Assembly (NCBI GenBank): GCA_015067375.1
Contig: SVMQ01000056.1
Coordinates: 1 to 10,211, forward strand
Origin: Oscillospiraceae bacterium
GTDB taxonomy: Bacteria > Bacillota > Clostridia > Oscillospirales > Ruminococcaceae
DNA length: 10,211 bases
Direction: 5' to 3'
Part shown: one piece after another, positions 1 through 5,729 of the stretch
Numbering within the stretch: position 1 is the first letter of the stretch
Layout of the letters: each line of letters begins with the position of its first letter
Notes under the pieces: generated by a model
Told to the model about the DNA's origin: nothing
The model's input: the letters and a program-made list of their open reading frames with translations, nothing else
Database searches by the model: none
Position numbers and translations under genes: made by a program

Positions 1-1546
1 CAAGAATAACACTTTCTGCGCACATTAGCCCCTGTCTTACAGCACGGTAGGTAGCCTGTCGGAAATCGCCGCCTTCGGTATGCTTCAGATGCGCTCTGCC
101 TGCAACGAGAGTTATCTTCATGTCTGTGATAGGAGAGCCTGTCAGCACACCGATATGCACGCGCTCCTCGAGATGGGTCAAGATAAGTCGCTGCCAGTTG
201 ATGTCAAGACTGTCACGCTGCAGGTCAGTAAAGAATTGCAGACCCGTGCCGCGCTCAGCAGGCTCCATCAGCAGATGAACCTCCGCATAATGACGCAGCG
301 GCTCGTAATGACCAACGCCCTCCACAGGCGCTTCGATAGTTTCCTTGTATGTGATACTGCCGCGGTCAAAGGTTACATCCATACCATAACGGTCAGCGAT
401 CATAGTCTTTAATATCTCCAGCTGTATCTCGCCCATGAGCTGAACATGGATCTCCTGCAAGCGTTCGTTCCATATTATATGCAGCTGAGGCTCCTGCTCC
501 TCAAGCTTGCGGAGCTGAGAGATGGCAGTCTGAACATCCGTTTTGGGGGGCAGGTTTATCTTATATGTCAGCACAGGCTCAAGAACAGGGGAGATACCGC
601 CGCATTCAGCACCGAGTCCCTCGCCCGCACAGGTCTTGGTCAGACCTGTGACAGCGCATAGCGCACCGGCGGATATCTCGTCAACTGCTGAGAATTTCAA
701 GCCCGAGTAAATGCGTATCTGATTGATCTTTTCCTGCCAGGTGCCGTTGTCAATAGTGCTTCGCACTTTCAATGCTCCGCCTGTTATCTTCATGTGCGTG
801 AGTCTGTTTCCTTGCTCGTCCTGTGTTATCTTGTACACTCTTGCGGCAAATTCGTCTGGATAGGTCTTGGATGCTGTGTAGCGCTCCAGTATCGAGATCA
901 GCTCATCTACGCCGTTCAGCTTCAAAGCAGATCCAAAACAGCAGGGGAATACCTCACGTTTCAGTACGCCATTAGTGATGTCCGATTCTTTGACAGTTCC
1001 GTTTTCAAGAAATTCGTTCATCATAGCTTCCGAGCATTCAGCTAGCTCCTCATGAATTTCAGCAACATCACGGGAGATGCTCATATCAATACAGCTTGAT
1101 GAAAGCTTCTGTTTCAGCTCTTTCAGCAGTGACTCTTTTGATAAGAAAGAGATATCCATCTTGTTGACAAAGATGAATGTCGGGATGTTATATCGGTGCA
1201 GCAGCTGCCATAGCGTTTCGGTGTGGCTCTGTACGCCGTCTGTACCACTGATTATCAGCACGGCATAATCAAGCACCTGCAGCGTGCGCTCCATCTCAGC
1301 AGAAAAATCAACGTGTCCCGGTGTGTCAAGCAGGGTCACACACATATCTCCAAGCTTCATTTCTGCCTGCTTAGAAAATATAGTGATGCCGCGGCTGCGC
1401 TCCATGCTGTCTGTATCGAGAAATGTGCTGCCGTGGTCAACTCTGCCAAGCTTTCTTATCTCTCCTGCATGATACAGCAGACCCTCGGAGAGTGTGGTCT
1501 TACCCGAATCGACGTGTGCAAGCATTCCAATAACAAGGTGATCCAT
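1..1546 (-). CDS. TetM/EF-G-like translational GTPase, 3' end outside window
   Basis: The visible 515 residues (reading leftward from ATG at 1546-1544) form a ribosome-binding GTPase of the TetM/TetO/EF-G group. The GTPase motifs are clear: AHVDSGKT at residues 10-17, RGIT at 52-55, DTPGH at 74-78, NKMD at 128-131 and GSA at 205-207. An EF-G domain II-like stretch follows (about 235-325), then an EF-G III-like part and the start of domain IV (about 405-515). Such proteins bind the ribosomal A-site region and use GTP hydrolysis to act on the decoding centre. It resembles the chromosomal relatives common in Clostridia, usually annotated as tetracycline ribosomal protection proteins or translation factor GTPases, whose function I do not know to be established. 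In place of the TetM loop YSPVSTPAD it has HLKHTEGGD (486-494), which argues against a classical resistance gene. The RBS is AGGA (1557-1554), 7 bases before ATG. It lies just past a terminator-like hairpin. Confidence 0.9.
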   Translation of the reverse strand, partial: MDHLVIGMLAHVDSGKTTLSEGLLYHAGEIRKLGRVDHGSTFLDTDSMERSRGITIFSKQAEMKLGDMCVTLLDTPGHVDFSAEMERTLQVLDYAVLIISGTDGVQSHTETLWQLLHRYNIPTFIFVNKMDISFLSKESLLKELKQKLSSSCIDMSISRDVAEIHEELAECSEAMMNEFLENGTVKESDITNGVLKREVFPCCFGSALKLNGVDELISILERYTASKTYPDEFAARVYKITQDEQGNRLTHMKITGGALKVRSTIDNGTWQEKINQIRIYSGLKFSAVDEISAGALCAVTGLTKTCAGEGLGAECGGISPVLEPVLTYKINLPPKTDVQTAISQLRKLEEQEPQLHIIWNERLQEIHVQLMGEIQLEILKTMIADRYGMDVTFDRGSITYKETIEAPVEGVGHYEPLRHYAEVHLLMEPAERGTGLQFFTDLQRDSLDINWQRLILTHLEERVHIGVLTGSPITDMKITLVAGRAHLKHTEGGDFRQATYRAVRQGLMCAESVIL

Positions 1547-1572
1547 AATAACATCCTATCTGATAAAATTAG

Positions 1573-1609
1573 AAAAAAACACTGTGCAGTTCAAGTGCGC
1601 TGCACAGTG
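1573..1609 (-). terminator. Intrinsic terminator or attenuator after the AcpS-like gene
   Basis: Read leftward, CACTGTGCAG (1609-1600) and CTGCACAGTG (1589-1580) form a perfect 10-bp stem with a 10-base loop. Seven consecutive T (1579-1573) follow immediately, the classic rho-independent layout. The stem begins 6 bases after the stop codon of the AcpS-like gene. Only 26 bases separate the T run from the start codon of the translation GTPase, so the hairpin may end the upstream transcript, control readthrough into the GTPase gene, or both. On the rightward strand the nearest T run is displaced and no rightward gene precedes it. Confidence 0.85.
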
Positions 1610-1615
1610 CGGTGA

Positions 1616-1996
1616 TTATTTTTTATAGAGCGTAACGTTTGCGATAGCGTATTTTCTCGAATGTGATACCGAGATAGAGTATACATAATTCTCTCGCTCC
1701 GTCAGCATCTGTGCGCGTCCCGAGGTTATGATGAACGGAGAACCCAGCCTGTCGCGCAGGACTGTAACATCAATTGGCGGAACGATGCGTGTTCCCGTTC
1801 CGATGGCCTTCGCAAAGGCAACCTTTGCACAGTAATTCTCAGCGATCAGGGACGGGGACATAACGTGTTTAACGATAAATCTCAGCTCGTCAGCAGAAAA
1901 ATATTTGGAGAGGAACTTAGGATTTCGGCTGATCTTGCGGATGCGGTCAAGCTCGATTATCGCCACACCTGTTCTGATAAAAAGTGAATTAGGCAT
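1616..1996 (-). CDS. acpS: AcpS-like 4'-phosphopantetheinyl transferase with altered metal site
   Basis: This 126-residue protein has the length and order of motifs of AcpS, the trimeric cytoplasmic enzyme that moves the phosphopantetheine arm of CoA onto acyl carrier protein. GVAIIELDRI (10-19) matches the usual GxDIxExxRI. AKVAFAKAIGTG (57-68) matches AAKEAFxKAxGTG. LRDRLGSPFI (80-89) and SVSHSRKYA (109-117) match the later conserved blocks. Both canonical magnesium ligands are changed: the Asp of the first motif (Asp8 in Bacillus subtilis) is Ala12, and the Glu of the second (Glu58) is Val59. The flanking Lys58, Lys63 and His112 are kept. The reading frame is intact, so this is not an obvious pseudogene. 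The ATG overlaps the end of the upstream membrane-protein gene by 8 bases, which suggests translational coupling. Family membership is likely; ACP synthase activity is doubtful. Confidence 0.8.
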   Translation of the reverse strand: MPNSLFIRTGVAIIELDRIRKISRNPKFLSKYFSADELRFIVKHVMSPSLIAENYCAKVAFAKAIGTGTRIVPPIDVTVLRDRLGSPFIITSGRAQMLTERENYVYSISVSHSRKYAIANVTLYKK

Positions 1997-2504
1997 TGTG
2001 TTTTATCTTTATGCGGAGCTGATTTGGAATCTCCTGCATAATTGCCTCCCTTGTTTTTTCGTTGGGATTGAAAATAAGCATTACCTTTCCATAGGTATTG
2101 TGCTGAACGACCATATAAGCGGCGTTCTTTTCGTATCCCGTGGTCGCGTGAACAGTAACATCGGCTGAAATATCCTCGGCAGGGGGATATGCCGCAAAAG
2201 CTTCGGCGCATGAAAGCTCTAATGTGACCATTCTTTTACGCTTACGTCTGCCGATAATCTTATCGATGTCCATTTCGTTGTTGGTGATTATGTATTCATA
2301 CTCGACATCCATGTTGCTTGCGATATAAACTCCGCCGCCCAGCACAACGAAAACAAGCAGTATCAGTGAGTATGCAGCAAAAATGATGCTTAGGAACATC
2401 AGTACGCTTGCAATAAGTATAGCGGCGAAAGATATCAACAGTTTTTTTGCCTTGTCAGCGCCTGTTGACGGACGGCTGACAAGCTGCTCGGAATAGGTAT
2501 CCAT
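1989..2504 (-). CDS. Two-helix membrane protein of unknown function (DUF6106-like)
   Basis: This 171-residue protein starts MDTYSEQLVS. I chose this ATG because AAGGAG (2515-2510) sits 5 bases before it; an in-frame ATG at 2540 has no RBS. Residues 1-21 are polar. Two hydrophobic segments (about 22-42 and 44-63) form a hairpin that probably leaves both ends in the cytoplasm. The segment after them reads DVEYEYIITNNEMDIDKIIG (66-85), followed by a strongly basic GRRKRKR patch (85-91) and a soluble domain with HNTYGK and FNPNEK motifs. From memory this pattern resembles the family DUF6106 of Ruminococcus-like Clostridia; that assignment is not checked. The arrangement is also reminiscent of small PH-like membrane-anchored domains, but this is weak inference. 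It is the first gene of the leftward unit, with a good promoter upstream and the AcpS-like gene overlapping its 3' end. No function can be given. Confidence 0.85.
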   Translation of the reverse strand: MDTYSEQLVSRPSTGADKAKKLLISFAAILIASVLMFLSIIFAAYSLILLVFVVLGGGVYIASNMDVEYEYIITNNEMDIDKIIGRRKRKRMVTLELSCAEAFAAYPPAEDISADVTVHATTGYEKNAAYMVVQHNTYGKVMLIFNPNEKTREAIMQEIPNQLRIKIKHNA

Positions 2505-2520
2505 ATTATCTCCTTGATTT

Positions 2521-2540
2521 GTGACCAATAAAATGATCAC
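2521..2540 (-). promoter_or_regulatory. Small hairpin in the leader of the membrane-protein gene
   Basis: In the leftward transcript GUGAUC (2540-2535) can pair with GGUCAC (2526-2521): five Watson-Crick pairs and one U-G pair around an 8-base AU loop. It lies between the predicted transcription start (about 2554) and the Shine-Dalgarno sequence at 2515-2510. It could affect translation or mRNA stability. As DNA it is also an imperfect palindrome that a repressor could bind. A six-pair stem may arise by chance. Confidence 0.3.
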
Positions 2541-2560
2541 TAGTATGTTATGATTACTTA

Positions 2561-2589
2561 ATTATAACATAATATAGCACAAAAATCAA
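2561..2589 (-). promoter_or_regulatory. Leftward sigma-A type promoter
   Basis: Read leftward, the -35 box is TTGATT (2589-2584, four of six consensus bases), followed by a 17-base spacer and a perfect TATAAT (2566-2561). The predicted start near 2554 gives a leader of about 50 bases before the membrane-protein ATG at 2504. The surrounding DNA is AT-rich, so some chance matches are expected, but the exact spacing and position support it. Confidence 0.7.
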
Positions 2590-2690
2590 TAGGTTTTTTA
2601 TGTAATTCGCATAAATTTTCTGATAATTATTGTTGAAAAACCACTTGCAAATAAAAAATAGGTGATAAAGAACAAATCCTATTGCTTTTT
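2581..2690. repeat. Inverted 13-base repeat carrying both divergent -35 boxes
   Basis: AAAAATCAATAGG (2581-2593) is the reverse complement, with one mismatch, of CCTATTGCTTTTT (2678-2690). The 84 bases between the arms are AT-rich and hold no gene. Each arm contains the -35 box of the promoter on its side. Each promoter therefore reads CCTATTGNTTTTT, and its TATAAT begins 17 bases after the TTGNTT box. The rest of the 2505-2756 gap holds only the two leaders and AT-rich DNA. Confidence 0.6.
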
Positions 2691-2710
2691 TTGAATGAAT
2701 TTGATATAAT
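2682..2710 (+). promoter_or_regulatory. Rightward promoter of the proB operon
   Basis: The -35 box is TTGCTT (2682-2687), then a 17-base spacer, then TATAAT (2705-2710). A TG at 2702-2703 one base before the box makes an extended -10. The weak -35 is typical of extended -10 promoters. Predicted start is near 2717, leaving a leader of about 40 bases before proB, too short for a T-box or any known riboswitch. This is the only good rightward promoter I see for the downstream genes. Confidence 0.75.
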
Positions 2711-2756
2711 AAAATAGTACGTTTATACGCATTTTATATTGAAAAGGGGTATTTGT

Positions 2757-3548
2757 ATGCCTTGTTTCGCTGAAAAAAAGCGAATCGTAATAAAAGTTGG
2801 CAGCTCTACACTGGCATATCCGACAGGCCATCTTAATATAAGAAAGTGCTATGAGCTTATTGAGGTAATGTCCGATATCAAGAATTCGGGCAAGGAGATA
2901 GTTTTTGTTACCTCAGGCGCTCAGGGCGTTGGCGCGGCGCGTGCAGGTCTGCCGAAAAAGCCGACCGATATGCCATCCAAGCAGGCTTGTGCTGCTATCG
3001 GACAGTCGGAGCTTATGACATTCTACAGCGAGAATTTCGGTAAATTCAACCACAAGGTCGCTCAGCTGCTGCTGACGCGCGATGTCATCTCCAACAAGGA
3101 GCGTAAGTTCAATGTAGTGAATACTTTCGACAAGCTGTTTGAGATGGGCATCATACCTATTATCAATGCAAACGATGCTGTGTCGATAAAGCAGCTTGAT
3201 TTTGATGAGAATGACACGTTGTCTGCTATCGTTGCTTCTTTGTGCGAGGCTGACCTGCTCATCATGCTCACCGATGTTGACGGTCTGTACGATGGTGACC
3301 CGAAGCTGCCGGGATCGAAGCTTATCAAAGAGGTGGATGCAATCACGCCCGAGATCATTTCCGTAGCACAGGGCGCGGGAAGCAATCTTGGCTCAGGCGG
3401 AATGCTGACAAAGATAGAGGCTGCAAAGATCGCGACCGAAGCAGGCATCGACACTGTTATCATCAACGGCGACAGTCCGATGAAGCTGTATACGCTGTTT
3501 GATTGTGACGATGCTATCTATACATATTTTAAAGCTAATTTACAGTGA
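2757..3548 (+). CDS. proB: Glutamate 5-kinase (short form, no PUA domain)
   Basis: This cytoplasmic enzyme phosphorylates glutamate with ATP to glutamyl 5-phosphate, the first and normally feedback-controlled step of proline synthesis. The 263-residue protein is a single amino-acid-kinase domain: IKVGSSTL (12-19, with the phosphate-binding Lys13), VTSGAQGVG (51-59), SKQACAAIGQSEL (74-86), INANDAV (136-142), ENDTLSA (151-157), LTDVDGLYDGDP (171-182) and GSGGMLTKI (212-220). It ends where the kinase domain ends and lacks the C-terminal PUA domain of the about 367-residue Escherichia coli enzyme. I chose ATG 2757 because AAAAGGGG (2742-2749) lies 7 bases before it; an in-frame TTG at 2739 would place the RBS inside the gene. 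It is the first gene after the rightward promoter and is followed after 8 bases by proA, whose product uses the unstable glutamyl phosphate. Confidence 0.95.
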   Translation: MPCFAEKKRIVIKVGSSTLAYPTGHLNIRKCYELIEVMSDIKNSGKEIVFVTSGAQGVGAARAGLPKKPTDMPSKQACAAIGQSELMTFYSENFGKFNHKVAQLLLTRDVISNKERKFNVVNTFDKLFEMGIIPIINANDAVSIKQLDFDENDTLSAIVASLCEADLLIMLTDVDGLYDGDPKLPGSKLIKEVDAITPEIISVAQGAGSNLGSGGMLTKIEAAKIATEAGIDTVIINGDSPMKLYTLFDCDDAIYTYFKANLQ

Positions 3549-3556
3549 GGTCTGAT

Positions 3557-4801
3557 ATGGAATATATTGAAGAACTTGGTTACAAAGCAAAGGCTGCCGA
3601 GCCTGTGATCTCGTCCCTTAAAGTGTCTGAAAAGAACAGGGTGCTGGCTGAGATAGCAAAGCGCCTGCGCCGTGACAGTGCGGTTCTTATCGAGGCAAAC
3701 GCCCTTGATATCGCTGCTGCTGAGAAGAATGGTATGAGCAAGGCACTGATAGACCGCCTTACACTTACCGAGGCGCGCATCGAGGGAATGGCTGATGGTG
3801 TTGACAAGGTAATCGCATTGCCCGATCCCGTCGGTGCAGTTATCGGCGGAAACGAGCTTGCTAACGGAATGCGTGTTGTTAAGAAGCGTGTTCCTATCGG
3901 CGTTATCGGAATCATTTTCGAGTCGCGCCCTAACGTAACTGTCGATGCTGCCGCGCTTTGCTTCAAGGCAGGAAACACCGTTATCCTGCGCGGCGGAAGT
4001 GACGCGATAAATTCCAACAAGGCGCTTGTTTCACTCATGCGCGAAGCTATCAGGGATTGCGGATTTGACGAAAACGCCGTGCAGCTTGTTGAAGATACAT
4101 CGCGTACTGTTGCGAATGCAATGATGAAGCTCAACAAGTACATCGACCTGCTTATTCCCAGAGGCGGCGGCGGACTTATCCGTGCAGTCATTGAGAATGC
4201 CACTATTCCTGTTATCCAGACAGGCGAGGGCAACTGCCACGTCTATGTTGACGCTTCGGCAGACCTTGATATGGCAGTCAGCATAGTTGACAACGCCAAG
4301 ACCCAGCGCCCCTCCGTTTGCAACGCTATCGAGAATATCCTCGTTCACGAGAGCATCGCCCCCGCTTTCTTTGAGAAGCTGGATAAGCTTTGGCAGGGCA
4401 GGGTAGCTGTTGTTGGCGATGAGGCTACCTCCAGGCATATCACTGTTGAAAAGATCGCTGAGGACAGCGATTATGCAACAGAGTATCTTGATTATAAGCT
4501 CTCCTCCAAGGTCGTAAGTGGTGTGGAAGAAGCGATCGCACACATAAACCGTTTTGGTACGCGGCACAGTGAGTGTATCGTTACATCTGACCTGCATAAT
4601 GCCGAGCTTTTCCAGAAGATGGTCGATGCTGCGGCGGTGTATGTGAATGCAAGCACACGATTTACAGATGGCTTTGAATTCGGACTTGGTGCTGAGATAG
4701 GAATTTCTACACAGAAATTACACGCAAGAGGCCCGATGGGACTTGAAGCGCTTACCACATATAAATATCTTATCAACGGCGACGGTCAGATAAGAGGGTG
4801 A
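3557..4801 (+). CDS. proA: Glutamate-5-semialdehyde dehydrogenase (gamma-glutamyl phosphate reductase)
   Basis: ProA reduces glutamyl 5-phosphate with NADPH to glutamate 5-semialdehyde, which cyclises to pyrroline-5-carboxylate; ProC, not in this window, then makes proline. The 414-residue length is the family norm. Visible motifs are the cofactor-domain sequence GVIGIIFESRPNVTVDAA (115-132), LRGGSDA (144-150), PRGGGGLI (201-208), QTGEGNCHVYVD (221-232), the catalytic cysteine Cys255 in QRPSVCNA, and the C-terminal FGLGAEIGISTQKLHARGPM (375-394). I chose ATG 3557 because the TGAGG at 3546-3550 is positioned as its RBS. A GTG at 3545 overlapping the proB stop is also in frame but would lack an RBS. 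The tight junction implies cotranslation with proB. Confidence 0.97.
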   Translation: MEYIEELGYKAKAAEPVISSLKVSEKNRVLAEIAKRLRRDSAVLIEANALDIAAAEKNGMSKALIDRLTLTEARIEGMADGVDKVIALPDPVGAVIGGNELANGMRVVKKRVPIGVIGIIFESRPNVTVDAAALCFKAGNTVILRGGSDAINSNKALVSLMREAIRDCGFDENAVQLVEDTSRTVANAMMKLNKYIDLLIPRGGGGLIRAVIENATIPVIQTGEGNCHVYVDASADLDMAVSIVDNAKTQRPSVCNAIENILVHESIAPAFFEKLDKLWQGRVAVVGDEATSRHITVEKIAEDSDYATEYLDYKLSSKVVSGVEEAIAHINRFGTRHSECIVTSDLHNAELFQKMVDAAAVYVNASTRFTDGFEFGLGAEIGISTQKLHARGPMGLEALTTYKYLINGDGQIRG

Positions 4802-4816
4802 CGGAAAGGAAGATAT

Positions 4817-5656
4817 ATGGCGAAAAAAAGAAAGAATTCCGCTCCAAAGCCCAAGCAAGAGGGCGAAAAGGTCATCAATCAGCTTCTCGGTTCGCTTGAC
4901 GATGATAATGACATCGAGGGTGATATAGCTGAGCTTGGTACAACAGCCGCTGAGCAGATAGAACCCGAGATACCTGAGCCTGTAAAGAAAAAAAGGTTTT
5001 TCTTTGGATTTGCTGTCTTTATGATCATCATGGCGGTGATCGGCTGCATCTCAACAGTTCGATTTGCGGTTAATTTCACTGAAAAGCTCGTAGATAATAC
5101 ATCGCTGAAAAATGAATTTGCACAGTTCATTTTTCCCGTGGTCGTAAATGATATCGCGCCCTTTGAAAATACCAGCGAGATACCGAACACATCCAAGATA
5201 ACCTGCGCGATGTGGAATATCCTTATAAAAAAGGATACCACACCTTATGCTGACGGTATGGGCGGACTTATCATCCCTGAGTATGATGTTATGCAGTCCT
5301 GTAAGGAGATATTCGGTACGACGATCACAATGGAACACCAGTCAGTCGGCACAGGTGAGATCCGTTTCATTTATGACAGCGAAAAACACGTTTATTCCGC
5401 AAATAAGAATATACGTTATCTGACTTATGCGCCTCAGATCATCGAAATGACATCATCTTCTGACGATACCTATAAGCTGATCGTCGGATATCTGCCGCCT
5501 GCGCTTGCAACTGTTACAGGTATAAGCGGCATGGAAGTGGTTCCTGAGAAGTATATGGAATACACCATTTACCGCTGGGGCGGCACGAATACATTGATGT
5601 CAGTTGCATTCTCGGATTATTCGCCCGAAACTGAGGAAGCGGTCAACGCCCTTTGA
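4817..5656 (+). CDS. Single-pass membrane protein with extracytoplasmic domain, function unknown
   Basis: I do not recognise this 279-residue protein. It begins with a basic, then acidic and low-complexity cytoplasmic tail (MAKKRKNSAPKPK..., acidic at about 28-55). A KKKR cluster (57-60) leads into one hydrophobic helix (about 61-84), so by the positive-inside rule residues from about 85 onward are outside the cell. That part is a mixed alpha/beta-looking domain of about 195 residues with two cysteines (130 and 162) and no motif I can assign. It is not an evident enzyme, sensor kinase or transporter. The RBS GGAAAGGAAG (4803-4812) is strong but only 4 bases before the ATG. It starts 15 bases after proA and ends 73 bases before pheS. 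It is probably cotranscribed, although no link to proline or phenylalanine is visible. The next gap (5657-5729) shows no T-box, terminator or convincing promoter. Confidence 0.85.
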   Translation: MAKKRKNSAPKPKQEGEKVINQLLGSLDDDNDIEGDIAELGTTAAEQIEPEIPEPVKKKRFFFGFAVFMIIMAVIGCISTVRFAVNFTEKLVDNTSLKNEFAQFIFPVVVNDIAPFENTSEIPNTSKITCAMWNILIKKDTTPYADGMGGLIIPEYDVMQSCKEIFGTTITMEHQSVGTGEIRFIYDSEKHVYSANKNIRYLTYAPQIIEMTSSSDDTYKLIVGYLPPALATVTGISGMEVVPEKYMEYTIYRWGGTNTLMSVAFSDYSPETEEAVNAL

Positions 5657-5729
5657 TATCGATCAGAGCGTAACAAAGTAAATTATGCCATAAGGCTAAA
5701 AATATTCCGTTTAGGAAGGAATGGACAAC

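Noticed and set aside
1..1546. Acquired tetracycline resistance gene on a mobile element.
   Set aside because: No integrase, transposase or repeat is nearby, base composition matches the neighbours by eye, and the TetM drug-site loop is absent.
80..1615. Several rightward open frames of 62-130 codons in this stretch.
   Set aside because: They lie antisense to the continuous GTPase frame, have no family resemblance or RBS, and their sequences are low-quality shadow translations.
1580..1624. The hairpin at 1580-1609 read as a rightward terminator (T-rich run at 1616-1624).
   Set aside because: No rightward gene lies upstream and the T run starts several bases after the stem; the leftward reading has seven T directly after the stem.
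1957..2211. Leftward 84-codon frame overlapping acpS and the membrane-protein gene.
   Set aside because: It overlaps two better-supported frames on the same strand and has an arginine- and cysteine-rich shadow composition.
5653..5684. Possible promoter before pheS (TTGATA at 5653-5658 with TAAATT at 5679-5684).
   Set aside because: The spacing is 20 bases and the -10 match is poor; not enough to call a promoter.
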